From NCBI RefSeq assembly GCF_019797845.1, contig NZ_CP081864.1:2852001-2916000 (forward strand): a DNA stretch of 64,000 nucleotides, given 5' to 3'. A program made the translations under genes and the position numbers. This DNA is from Symbiopectobacterium purcellii. Lineage in GTDB: Bacteria; Pseudomonadota; Gammaproteobacteria; Enterobacterales; Enterobacteriaceae. This document shows positions 19,683-27,802 of the stretch, in pieces; the stretch's first letter is position 1, and every line of letters begins with the position of its first letter. The notes beneath the pieces are model-generated. The model worked only from the letters and a program-made list of their open reading frames with translations. It did not search any database and was not told the origin of the DNA.

Positions 19683-20339
19683 TTATTCACTGCTCATGGA
19701 CGGCTCCGCGTTAAACAATCCGTGGCGGATAGCCAAATGAGTCAACTCAACATCACCACTCACATTCAGTTTGCTAAACATGCGGTAACGGTAACTGTTT
19801 ACGGTTTTCGGACTCAGGCTTAACCGTTCGGAGATTTCCGTGACCTTTTGCCCCTGAGTGATCATCATCATAATTTGTAATTCACGTTCAGACAAACATG
19901 CCAGCGGGGTTTCGGTGTGCGGAGCCAACTGGCTCAATGCCATACGTTGTGCAATATCAGAAGCAATATAACGACTACCCGCATGCACCGCGCGAATAGC
20001 ACAAATCACTTCCTGCGGCGCAGCCCCTTTGCTGAGGTAACCCGCAGCACCCGCCTGCATGACTTTAGCAGGTAATGGATTTTCGGTGTAAATGGTTAGC
20101 ATGATAATTTTAATTGCAGGCGCAAAACGCGCTATCTTGCGCGTGGCTTCAAGTCCACCGATCCCTGGCATGTTCATGTCCATCAAGACGACATCGACAG
20201 GATGCTGACGGCACCATTTAACCGCATCTTCACCACAGTGCGCCTCGCCAACTACCTTTAGCCCTTTGGTGTCGTCGAGAATGTGCCTGATCCCTGTTCG
20301 CACCAGTTCATGGTCATCTACAAGAAAAACGCTAATCAA
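19683..20339 (-). CDS. uvrY: BarA-UvrY two-component response regulator
   Basis: This 218-residue NarL/FixJ-type regulator has a receiver domain with phospho-acceptor Asp54 (VVLMDMNMPG) and a LuxR-type helix-turn-helix (LSERELQIMMMITQGQKVTEI). UvrY (GacA/SirA) activates the csrB/csrC small RNAs in response to BarA. It begins with TTG at 20339, as in E. coli, with CGGAG upstream. The BarA kinase is not in this window. Confidence 0.96.
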   Translation of the reverse strand: MISVFLVDDHELVRTGIRHILDDTKGLKVVGEAHCGEDAVKWCRQHPVDVVLMDMNMPGIGGLEATRKIARFAPAIKIIMLTIYTENPLPAKVMQAGAAGYLSKGAAPQEVICAIRAVHAGSRYIASDIAQRMALSQLAPHTETPLACLSERELQIMMMITQGQKVTEISERLSLSPKTVNSYRYRMFSKLNVSGDVELTHLAIRHGLFNAEPSMSSE

Positions 20340-20438
20340 AAATTATTCTCCGAAAAGGGTGTAACGCTGAACGCCACGCAACCGCAGATGGAAGCGACAA
20401 TTTTTTGAAAAAATTATAAAACAGCGACATTTCACGCT

Positions 20439-20634
20439 TATACCCTAAATAATTCACGTTGCAGGACAGCGACAAACGAGAAAGAATGTTTGTTACACAT
20501 TCGAGCAGCCTCTGCACGTGGCCGAAAGGTGAACGTCAGAAACGAAGTTCATTAATCCTGACACTTTCTCAAGTCAGTGATTGGGAGCAACAGACGTAGC
20601 GACCGCGCGTGCAACGTGAAGTATGACGGGTATA
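20439..20634. repeat. MITE-like palindromic repeat, copy 1
   Basis: This 196-bp element is bounded by TATACCC and GGGTATA. The inner arms CACGTTGCAG and GTGCAACGTG can pair. The ends match the element at 45783-45909; the centre is longer and different. It lies in the gap upstream of uvrY. Confidence 0.7.
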
Positions 20635-21182
20635 TCGACGTATATAGCAACAATAACCCAATGTCGCTGAATCAGAGCGACAAAATACCTAAAACATCAT
20701 GATACACATCAGTCACAGCCATGCCACATAAATTTGATGTTACAGCGGTAAGAGAGTGGTTTTATTCGTTATTCAGTGGATTGCGCACGCAATGTTCATT
20801 GGCGTGGTATTGGACTGTTGCTATACACGGCAATAAAAAGCACACATGTGTTAATTTAAACACCCCTTACATTTTCTTTTCATCGCGCTGTCATTCCTTA
20901 TTCCCATTTAGATGCCGGTAAGATGGCAGATACAATTGAAATGAAATGTATCCCTCGCAACATTTACAATACATAATGCGAACCTTGTTAGTTAAAAAAG
21001 ATAAAAAAGTTGCACTGCGAACAGAAAAGCATCATTACTTCCCTGGCATAATCGATCCAACACCACCGCGTAACGCACTGTGTTATACTCTCGCGCATTC
21101 CAAAGCCCCACTGCGCAAACGAGCCATCATGCTTAGCGCAGAATAAGGCGTTCCACACTATTGTGCTTGTTAAGGAGAGCGC
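20635..21182. other. Gap between uvrY and yecF
   Basis: This is AT-rich with no gene I can support beyond the palindromic repeat on its left side. yecF has TAAGGAGAGC directly before its ATG. Confidence 0.5.
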
Positions 21183-21407
21183 ATGAGCAACGTAGATTTT
21201 TCTACTGGCAAATCCGTTGAAACACTGGCAGATGAAGTAACTTGTTTAAAAGCAATGATTACGCTCCTGCTAAAAGCCATCGGTCAGGCAGATGCCGGAA
21301 AAGTGATCATCAATATGGAAAAACAGATCGCTCAACTCGACGATCCCGCGCAGGCAGAAGTCTTTTCCACCACGCTGAAACAGATTAAACACGCTTATCG
21401 CCAATAA
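21183..21407 (+). CDS. yecF: DUF2594 family protein YecF
   Basis: This 74-residue cytosolic protein is recognisable as YecF ([21 protein letters not shown], ending KQIKHAYRQ). Its function is unknown. In E. coli it also lies beside uvrY, divergently, followed by sdiA. Here sdiA is missing and an unrelated minus-strand gene takes the place. It has a strong ribosome site (AAGGAGAGC). Confidence 0.92.
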   Translation: MSNVDFSTGKSVETLADEVTCLKAMITLLLKAIGQADAGKVIINMEKQIAQLDDPAQAEVFSTTLKQIKHAYRQ

Positions 21408-21428
21408 CCACAGCAGGTTAAGTCTGGA

Positions 21429-21450
21429 GGCCAGATCCTTCTGGCCGTTT
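21429..21450 (+). terminator. Terminator after yecF
   Basis: The stem GGCCAG / CTGGCC has an ATCCTT loop and is followed by GTTTCT. Confidence 0.65.
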
Positions 21451-21474
21451 CTATCTCCGCACACCGTCTCAATG

Positions 21475-21771
21475 TCAGACCTGACGTTCACCCATCAGCG
21501 TTTGCAATTTGAGCAACAACGCGTGTTCCATCGATTTATAGTGCGTCAAATCCAGAACATAAACCTTATCGAACAGGCGTTTTCGGGAAAGTTGCTTGAT
21601 TTCATCTACCAGCGACTTTAACTCACTGTAACACCCATTAATCTTGTACTCCGACGACTGTTCGGTACAGATAATCTCATGGATTACCTGACTGAGGGCC
21701 GAAAGTGGGATTACGGCATTCGGATCCTGATAGCTTGTTTCAACCACTGCCAAGAGTTTTTCTATCCCCAT
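21475..21771 (-). CDS. Small protein of unknown function
   Basis: This 98-residue soluble protein is one I do not recognise. It is predicted mostly helical, with N-terminal MGIEKLLAVVETS, one cysteine pair (ICTEQ, NGCYSEL) and a basic segment KQLSRKRLFDKVYVLDL. There is no signal peptide or membrane segment. The start at 21771 is chosen because AGGAGGGG lies just upstream; a longer frame to 21834 has no ribosome site. It is convergent with yecF and lies where E. coli carries sdiA. Confidence 0.65.
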   Translation of the reverse strand: MGIEKLLAVVETSYQDPNAVIPLSALSQVIHEIICTEQSSEYKINGCYSELKSLVDEIKQLSRKRLFDKVYVLDLTHYKSMEHALLLKLQTLMGERQV

Positions 21772-22161
21772 GAACCCCTCCTGATTGAATGAAGTTGTTG
21801 CATGACATATCTGGAGCGCTACGCGATGCATCAAGGCAAACAGCGCTTAACAACGTGCAAGCCGTAGTGCGAAAAGTATAGCAGGTCTACATAGAACAGG
21901 ATGCGTAAGACACTCCGTCAGTGATCCACGCCGCGACAGAAACAACGCTTTGTGCGTAATCATCAAGCCATGACAACATAGAAACAATAATTCAGTAACC
22001 GGAGGATTATTTAATCAGGCAACAGAGGAATAAACGGTACATAAATAAGAGGTGAATATGTCAACTCATGGATATAAATAAAGCAATAAATAACGTTCCA
22101 CCGAAAATCATTTATTATAAATAGCGGATAAAATCGCGGGAAATAAAGCAGTATGAAATGT
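21772..22161. other. Gap between the unknown gene and tRNA-Lys
   Basis: This is about 390 bp of AT-rich sequence. No gene is evident. It should hold the promoter of the minus-strand small gene and the 3' trailer of tRNA-Lys. Confidence 0.45.
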
Positions 22162-22237
<76 letters not shown>

Positions 22238-22583
22238 AACGCCGTGGATTATTCTCCCGTTGCCTGCCGCTGTCAAACGGTTAATTCGATTTTTTTCTTT
22301 TCGCTCCCAACCATGAAAATCCGATTGTCGACAAAAGCCGATTTTGTTAGTCTTGCCCACGTTTATATCCGTCATCTCAATTCCTAGTATGCCAGCCTTG
22401 TTCGAACAGAAAATACACAGACGTAAAACGTGCGAATGTTCACCTTCTCTATGCCACGTCCTCGGTATCATGCGCGGCATTACCAGGTTGGTTTAACAGG
22501 ATCTATATATACCTATCGCTATCATCAGAGAGCCATTCAAGAGCTCAACACAACATCACCGACAAAAACAGGAAATTTAACAC
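22238..22583. other. Gap between tRNA-Lys and cycA
   Basis: This 346-bp stretch should contain the divergent tRNA-Lys and cycA promoters. No gene is seen in it. Confidence 0.45.
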
Positions 22584-23987
22584 ATGGTAGATAACGTCAA
22601 AGAGGTCGACGACCTTACCTCAGGCCATGATGAAGGCCTAAGGCGCAACCTGACCAACCGGCATATACAGCTTATTGCTATCGGTGGCGCTATCGGCACC
22701 GGTTTATTTATGGGGTCGGGTAAAACCATCAGCCTGGCAGGCCCTTCGATCATCTTCGTCTATATGATCATCGGGTTTATGCTGTTCTTCGTTATGCGCG
22801 CAATGGGCGAATTACTGCTCTCCAATCTCGAATACAAATCCTTCAGCGACTTTGCCGCTGACCTGCTGGGACCTTGGGCAGGCTTTTTCACCGGATGGAC
22901 CTACTGGTTCTGTTGGGTGGTGACGGGCATCGCCGATGTGGTCGCCATCAGCGCCTATACCCAGTTCTGGTTTCCCGAACTTTCGCAATGGGTGTCTTCT
23001 TTATTGTGTGTGCTGCTGTTGCTCACGCTTAATCTCGCGACGGTCAAACTGTTCGGAGAAATGGAGTTCTGGTTTGCCATGGTCAAGATCGTGGCAATTG
23101 TCGCTCTGATTATCCTCGGTGCGGTGTTGGTTTTCATGCACTTCCCTTCCCCATCAGGTTCAGTCGCCTCTTTCACTAACCTGTGGGATCACGGTGGCAT
23201 GTTCCCGAAAGGGATAAGCGGATTTTTTGCCGGGTTCCAGATAGCGGTCTTTGCCTTCGTCGGGATCGAACTGGTCGGTACTACCGCCGCGGAAACCAAA
23301 AACCCTCAAGTGGTGCTGCCGCGAGCCATGAATGCCATACCTATCCGTATCATCATGTTTTACGTCTTCTCGCTGATCATGATCATGTCCGTTACGCCGT
23401 GGAACGCGATTGCCGCCGACCGTAGCCCCTTCGTAGAGATGTTCGTATTGGTCGGATTCCCCGCCGCCGCCAGCGTGATCAATTTTGTCGTACTGACTTC
23501 GGCAGCCTCTTCCGCCAACAGCGGCGTATTCTCTACCAGCCGGATGCTGTTCGGATTGGCAAAACAGGGCGATGCACCTGCGGCCTTTGCACATCTGTCA
23601 AAACGCGCTGTCCCTGCAACAGGACTACTGTTCTCTTGCATCTGTCTGCTCAGTGGCGTTGTGCTGATTTACCTGATTCCGAATGTGATGACCGTGTTTA
23701 CGCTGGTCACAACGGTTTCCGCCATTCTGTTCATGTTTATCTGGAGCATCATCCTGTGCTCTTATCTTAAATATCGGAAAACGCGGCCTAAGTTGCATGC
23801 CAATTCCACCTACAAAATGCCGTTAGGTATTATCATGTGCTGGGTATGCTTGGTCTTTTTTGCGGGTGTAATTGTTCTGCTGAGATTGCAACCGGACACA
23901 TTACAGGCACTAATGGTGACACCGCTTTGGTTTGTCCTTCTTGCAATTGCTTATCAGTTCTTGCTGAAGAAAAAACAGAGCGCTTAA
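22584..23987 (+). CDS. cycA: D-serine/D-alanine/glycine permease
   Basis: This 467-residue APC-superfamily amino-acid permease has twelve membrane segments. The signature begins at residue ~21 (LTNRHIQLIAIGGAIGTGLF), followed by GPSIIFVYMIIGFMLFFVMRAMGE. It matches E. coli CycA closely (YWFCWVVTGIADVVAI, TSAASSANSGVFSTSRMLFG). It imports glycine, D-alanine, D-serine and D-cycloserine by proton symport. It stands alone, with a terminator behind it. Confidence 0.95.
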   Translation: MVDNVKEVDDLTSGHDEGLRRNLTNRHIQLIAIGGAIGTGLFMGSGKTISLAGPSIIFVYMIIGFMLFFVMRAMGELLLSNLEYKSFSDFAADLLGPWAGFFTGWTYWFCWVVTGIADVVAISAYTQFWFPELSQWVSSLLCVLLLLTLNLATVKLFGEMEFWFAMVKIVAIVALIILGAVLVFMHFPSPSGSVASFTNLWDHGGMFPKGISGFFAGFQIAVFAFVGIELVGTTAAETKNPQVVLPRAMNAIPIRIIMFYVFSLIMIMSVTPWNAIAADRSPFVEMFVLVGFPAAASVINFVVLTSAASSANSGVFSTSRMLFGLAKQGDAPAAFAHLSKRAVPATGLLFSCICLLSGVVLIYLIPNVMTVFTLVTTVSAILFMFIWSIILCSYLKYRKTRPKLHANSTYKMPLGIIMCWVCLVFFAGVIVLLRLQPDTLQALMVTPLWFVLLAIAYQFLLKKKQSA

Positions 23988-24017
23988 TCCCGTATAAATC
24001 ATTGCAGGCATTCATAC

Positions 24018-24050
24018 TAAAGACGCTTATTATTGGCGTCTTTAGCTTTT
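24018..24050 (+). terminator. Terminator after cycA
   Basis: The stem TAAAGACGC / GCGTCTTTA has a 9-nt loop and is followed by GCTTTTAAT. Confidence 0.8.
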
Positions 24051-24173
24051 AATACGTTTCCTGCGCGGGCAACTCACCCATCAAAACAGAGTTAATAACT
24101 CTAGACATAATTAAAGACGAAATGTGAAACAGCCTTTCATTTAGCAAATAGATGATGCTATAGAGCCGTTCAA

Positions 24174-24434
24174 TCACTCAGGTGAATGGATAGATGCCAT
24201 TCCACTGATATTTCTAAGAAGCAGATAGACATCGTCTCTTTCACCAACAGGCATCGTTTCCCGCCTTACAAGGAGATCAATTTCGCCCTTCAATTTGATC
24301 AATTTATGATCATCCATTGTGGAAATAACCGCAGAAACCAGCATTTCAAGAGATGCGACGCGAGTCTGAAGCCGCTTCTCATCTGCCTCCTTTTGCGCCA
24401 GTTTGATGAGTAATTGAGAAAGAAGAGTATTCAT
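24174..24434 (-). CDS. iraP: Anti-adaptor protein IraP-like
   Basis: This 86-residue helical protein has the same length as E. coli IraP and shares its N-terminal pattern (LLIKLAQKEADEKRLQTRV, then a second helix SLEMLVSAV). IraP binds the adaptor RssB and shields sigma-S from ClpXP under phosphate starvation. The first ~45 residues can form a coiled coil. The start has AAGGAG nearby. The C-terminal half diverges from E. coli, so the name is probable, not certain. Confidence 0.7.
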   Translation of the reverse strand: MNTLLSQLLIKLAQKEADEKRLQTRVASLEMLVSAVISTMDDHKLIKLKGEIDLLVRRETMPVGERDDVYLLLRNISGMASIHSPE

Positions 24435-24659
24435 TTGAACTCCTTCATCAAAAATAATGCACCTGTGAGTAGCCCAGTATAAAGTGATATGCGCCTGCGG
24501 AGAAAACAGGAATTGAGATTAATGTAACACTAGAATTGCATCTTCTACCAGCACCAGAATAAAACATTATTGAGTTAGCGCGTGGACTGGCAAATAATAC
24601 GAAAGGAGCCTGGATTACTTACAATGAAATCCAACGGCGGTCAGTGATAAAGAGAGATG

Positions 24660-24684
24660 ACCAGCCACCATAACGATGGCTGGT
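24660..24684 (-). terminator. Hairpin behind the truncated nac
   Basis: The stem ACCAGCCA / TGGCTGGT has a 9-nt loop. On the minus strand it is followed by CATCTCTCTTTATC. It lies only 10 bp past the premature stop. Confidence 0.55.
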
Positions 24685-24693
24685 GTTGCACAA

Positions 24694-24969
24694 TCAGATA
24701 TTAACAGCCTGCCGCACACTATTGACGGCAGTTTTCGCCTGCTCATATTGGTGCAGGATAGTTTGTGCGTGTGAGTAAAGAATTTTCCCTGCTTCAGTCG
24801 GCGTAACACCACGTCGGCTACGAACTAACAGTTGCTTTTCCAATTCACTTTCCAGCTTAGCCACCTGCTGGCTTAATGCTGGCTGTGCAATGTGTAACAA
24901 CTCGGCAGCCTGTGTCAGGCTACCAATATCAACGATTTTAACAAAATATTTGAGCCGCCTTAGATTCAT
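24694..24969 (-). pseudogene. nac: Nitrogen assimilation control regulator Nac, truncated
   Basis: This is a 91-residue open frame with the complete LysR DNA-binding domain and linker helix of Nac (RRLKYFVKIVDIGSLTQAAE, PALSQQVAKLE, RRGVTPTEAGKILYSHA). It stops right after the linker (SVRQAVNI). No frame of the flanking DNA continues the effector domain, so roughly 210 residues are missing by deletion rather than frameshift. A hairpin terminator follows. It lies next to tRNA-Asn, as nac does in E. coli. A short product could still bind DNA. Confidence 0.8.
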
Positions 24970-25357
24970 TTTCGCCTCCTGAGTAGTTACTCTTTTGAGG
25001 TAGCAAGAAGCGCGCCACTTTGTTCTACGTTGTGATTCTCATATTCATTTTGTGAGCACAGTTGCCCGTAAAATAAGGAAAAGAAATGGTTGGGCTATTT
25101 TTTTGCACTGCCGCCATCGCAAAGTCGCGTCAGGAAAGCAACAAGCCACTGCACCAGCATAAGGCAAACTTTGCTATATCAGGGTGCAATCCCTGATTGA
25201 CCGCCAGAGGATAGGCCGTACACATCATGATAAAATCACTTATCAACACCATGATAATTCAAAGAATTGACTATTAGATCGGCAATCGGTAAAGATTGTG
25301 CATCACACCCTTTGACAAGCCCATACGCTATCGCTATTATCCACCGCACTCACCGAT
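24970..25357. other. Gap between truncated nac and tRNA-Asn
   Basis: This 388-bp stretch has no gene. It holds a 7-bp hairpin (ATCAGGG / CCCTGAT, 25178-25197) and the promoter of tRNA-Asn. Confidence 0.5.
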
Positions 25358-25433
25358 TCCTCTGTAGTTCAGTCGGTAGAACGGCGGACTGTTAATCCGT
25401 ATGTCACTGGTTCGAGTCCAGTCAGAGGAGCCA
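25358..25433 (+). tRNA. tRNA-Asn(GUU)
   Basis: This 76-nt tRNA has an encoded CCA, from TCCTCTGTAGTTCAGTCGG to CAGAGGAGCCA, with anticodon GTT in loop CTGTTAA. tRNA-Asn genes are common integration sites for P4-type islands, and integrase remains begin about 130 bp downstream. Confidence 0.97.
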
Positions 25434-25441
25434 AATTAAAG

Positions 25442-25475
25442 AAAGCAGACGTTCACTGACGTCTGCTTTTTTGCT
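25442..25475 (+). terminator. Terminator after tRNA-Asn
   Basis: The perfect 11-bp stem AAAGCAGACGT / ACGTCTGCTTT has loop TCACTG, then TTTTGC. A related hairpin recurs at 36986-37016. Confidence 0.85.
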
Positions 25476-25559
25476 TTTTATCAATTGGTTATCTCCTTCT
25501 TCAGGTTCGCCCTCGTTCACCAAAAAACACTCGAAGCCATACCCTTTTGCTGGTAAAAA

Positions 25560-26385
25560 TACGGGTAAAGCTGGTTCCCATCAAAAAGATAAAGAAGCTG
25601 GGCTATCTGGAAATTGCCATGCGGGTGAAGCCGTATGCAACCACCATCATGCGTTATGCCGTCCAGCAAAAGATGATCCGTTTCAATCCAGCCTATGATT
25701 TGGAAGGTGCGGTTCAGAAACCACAAACGGAACACCGCCCCGCTATCGAGCTGGTAGAGATACACACCTTACGGGAACGTATTGAAGGCTATCAGGGCGT
25801 AGCAGACTGACCTGACTTGTGATAAAACTCAATCCGCTCAAGTGAACTCCGCTTTGCCAGAGGGCCAGAGATCGATTTCAAAAGTGCCTTGTGAGTTACC
25901 CCTGAACAGCGTGAAGCCATTGAAGGGATCAAGCATTCAGGCAGTGGAGCAAAAATGCGCAGAAAGCATTATGTTCCTCTGTGTAGTCAAGCATTGGCAA
26001 TTTTGGAAGAGCTCAAAGACCTCACCGATGACGTTAACGGTGATGAGGGTTTTATCCTGACGGGCTGTTATGATGCGATGAGGCCTATGAGCGAAAACAC
26101 CATCAAAAAAGCATTGCGCAAAGTGGGCTATGACACCAAAACCGATCTCTGTGGTCACGGCTTTCGAACGCTGGCGTATAGTGCCTTAATTGAATCGGGT
26201 ATCTGGCCTGAAGATGTGGTTGAACTTCAGATGAGCCACATCGAAAAGAACAACGTTCGTGCTGCCTACACTCCTAAGGCCAAACATCTCGAACAACGCC
26301 GCTCATGTTGCAATCGCGAGCTGATTTTCTGGATGCTAACAACAACGAGACGGTCAGGCCGTTTGAGTTTGCGCAGAAAGTATAG
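25560..26385 (+). pseudogene. P4-type tyrosine recombinase (integrase), decayed
   Basis: Pieces of a P4-family integrase appear in order in different frames. The core-binding part is TTIMRYAVQQKMIRFNPAYD, and the stretch REAIEGIKHSGSGAKMRRKH leads into the catalytic part. There the active-site Arg lies in CGHGFRTLA, the His in QMSHIEKN and a Tyr in RAAY. After EQRR one base is lost; the next frame reads LMLQSRADFLDANNNETVRP and ends FAQKV-stop at 26385. The N-terminal arm-binding domain is gone. At least three frame breaks make it inactive. Confidence 0.8.
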
Positions 26386-26422
26386 TTTTTAAACCACGGG
26401 TGGTTTGTTTAATCCAATATGT

Positions 26423-26875
26423 CTAAACAGGCCATACCCTTTTACTGATTTGTTTAAACTTACTCACTGACAAAGCACCACGTACATTACGTGATTTTGA
26501 ACCGGGGGCCAGTAAAGCGGCTTCCACCATAGGTCGATCAGCTTCCCACATCTCGGAGACAACGAAAAATTCATTCATCAAAACCAAAATAACTGAATCC
26601 CACTGGTGTTCCAATCGGATAGAACCAACTCGGTGCCCGACCTTAAACTTATCAGGAAGGCAACGGCCTTTGATTTGGATTTTTCGATAATCAGAATCAA
26701 TAGCATCGTAGCCGGGACTTCTCGCACCCATTAATTTTAAATTTAATAACTTGGCAGCATAAAATTCAGCGACCTCCCCTGTTATCCCAAGAGGTTTCCC
26801 TGTTAATTTTTTATACTTTGCAGCCAAATCTATTGCAGTGGTCAACAATGCCTCTATTTCTTCGCTCACTAACAT
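26423..26875 (-). CDS. Hypothetical protein, possible PD-(D/E)XK nuclease-like fold
   Basis: This 150-residue soluble protein has the ordered elements GEVAEFYAAKLL (Glu), PGYDAID (Asp) and KIQIKGR (Q-x-K). That spacing resembles PD-(D/E)XK nucleases with Q for E, as in restriction-like proteins. I recall a DUF family (DUF6998-like) with this pattern, and no biochemical role is known to me. It lies in the island just behind the integrase ruin, convergent with it. It is preceded on the same strand by a gene remnant ending 3 bp before its start. Confidence 0.55.
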   Translation of the reverse strand: MLVSEEIEALLTTAIDLAAKYKKLTGKPLGITGEVAEFYAAKLLNLKLMGARSPGYDAIDSDYRKIQIKGRCLPDKFKVGHRVGSIRLEHQWDSVILVLMNEFFVVSEMWEADRPMVEAALLAPGSKSRNVRGALSVSKFKQISKRVWPV

Positions 26876-26877
26876 TC

Positions 26878-27051
26878 CTATGATATGGAGATAGAAGGAA
26901 TTGGGAACGATAGCTCATCACCATTTAAGTTCCAGCCGTTTAAACTCTTGCCGGGCCAATAATGTAAACCAGTTCCCATACTCACCCCAGCATTTTCAGC
27001 CGTTTCATCCAAATGCTCACGCAACTCTGGAACTTTACGGATTTGAAAGAA
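26878..27051 (-). pseudogene. C-terminal remnant of an unknown gene
   Basis: This open stretch of 57 codons (FFQIRKVPELREHLDETAE, AGVSMGTGLHYWPGK, ending LSFPIPSISIS-stop) has no start codon and a stop immediately upstream. Its stop lies 2 bp before the ATG of the nuclease-like gene, so the two were once an operon. I do not recognise the family. Coding character is inferred from composition only. Confidence 0.4.
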
Positions 27052-27429
27052 CTAAAGCTTAGTTGCCGTAGGTGTTCTTGTTATCGCGTTTAGCAACTCG
27101 CTAGCAACATCCCCGAGACTAAATTGCGACCGAAAAGGTACAACAAGCGCTAACCTCAACGTTAACAGGATAAGGCTATGATTATATGTGAGCCTACCTT
27201 TTTCTTGCCTGAAAATCCGCATCAGATAGCATTTTTTAGCATCATTCTCAATTTTTTAGACATGATGAGAAGAGCCGTGAACATCAGCCTATATGAATAA
27301 GATAAGAGTGATAATTTTCGTTGCACTTGATAATGACATTCATTATCATTTGCCTAATTTCAGATACCTACCTATGCCGCCTTCACGCATTACGTCTCAT
27401 TTGAGAGCTAAACTTTTATAAGAGGATAA
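27052..27429. other. AT-rich gap with Fur-box promoter
   Basis: No gene is visible. The right part holds the Fur-box promoter described separately and an AGAGGATAA ribosome site at the end. Confidence 0.5.
27321..27349 (+). promoter_or_regulatory. Promoter overlapped by a Fur box
   Basis: GATAATGACATTCATTATC (27329-27347) matches 17 of 19 positions of the Fur consensus. A candidate -35 TTGCAC (27321-27326) and -10 TATCAT (27344-27349) with 17-bp spacing straddle it. The predicted start near 27356 gives a leader of about 74 nt to the Excalibur gene. Confidence 0.7.
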
Positions 27430-27741
27430 ATGATGATAAAAATTTCATTAGTTATATCACTTCTTGCTTTATATTCATTCACAGTTCAAGCGAAATACTC
27501 TGACGCTAACAATCCCACAGATAATGCTGAAAACTGGAGCACCAAGAAGAACTATAATAATAGCAAAAAACGCACATCTACAGAATTTGTTTGCGATGGA
27601 AGACAATACTGCACGCAGATGCGATCTAAAGAAGAGGCTATTTTTTTCATCCAGAATTGTCCTAATACAAAAATGGATGGAGATAATGATGGGGATCCCT
27701 GTGAGAATGACACTCGTTTTGGTAAAAAAAGAAGATATTAA
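27430..27741 (+). CDS. Secreted Excalibur-domain calcium-binding protein
   Basis: This 103-residue protein has a signal peptide (MMIKISLVISLLALYSFTVQ, cleaved near QA-KYSD), a low-complexity Asn/Lys-rich linker and a C-terminal Excalibur domain. The domain runs FVCDGRQYCTQMRS, then CPNTKMDGDNDGDPCEN, with the calcium-loop DxDxDG pattern and paired cysteines. Excalibur domains occur in extracellular nucleases and stand-alone cell-surface proteins; the role here is unknown. It has an AGAGGATAA ribosome site. A strong Fur box overlaps its promoter, which is unexpected for this family. Confidence 0.8.
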   Translation: MMIKISLVISLLALYSFTVQAKYSDANNPTDNAENWSTKKNYNNSKKRTSTEFVCDGRQYCTQMRSKEEAIFFIQNCPNTKMDGDNDGDPCENDTRFGKKRRY

Positions 27742-27802
27742 GGGAATAATAGGAGCAGCTCACCTAACTCTTTATAATCAAGGGAAAAGGGCTGCTAAGC
27801 CC

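Noticed and set aside
20721..20921. 66-codon frame upstream of yecF as a possible sdiA remnant
   Set aside because: No SdiA motif could be matched, and it has no ribosome site.
25092..25107. Sigma-54-like GG...GC promoter near nac
   Set aside because: It points away from nac, the -24 element is poor (GGGCTAT), and no gene follows before tRNA-Asn.
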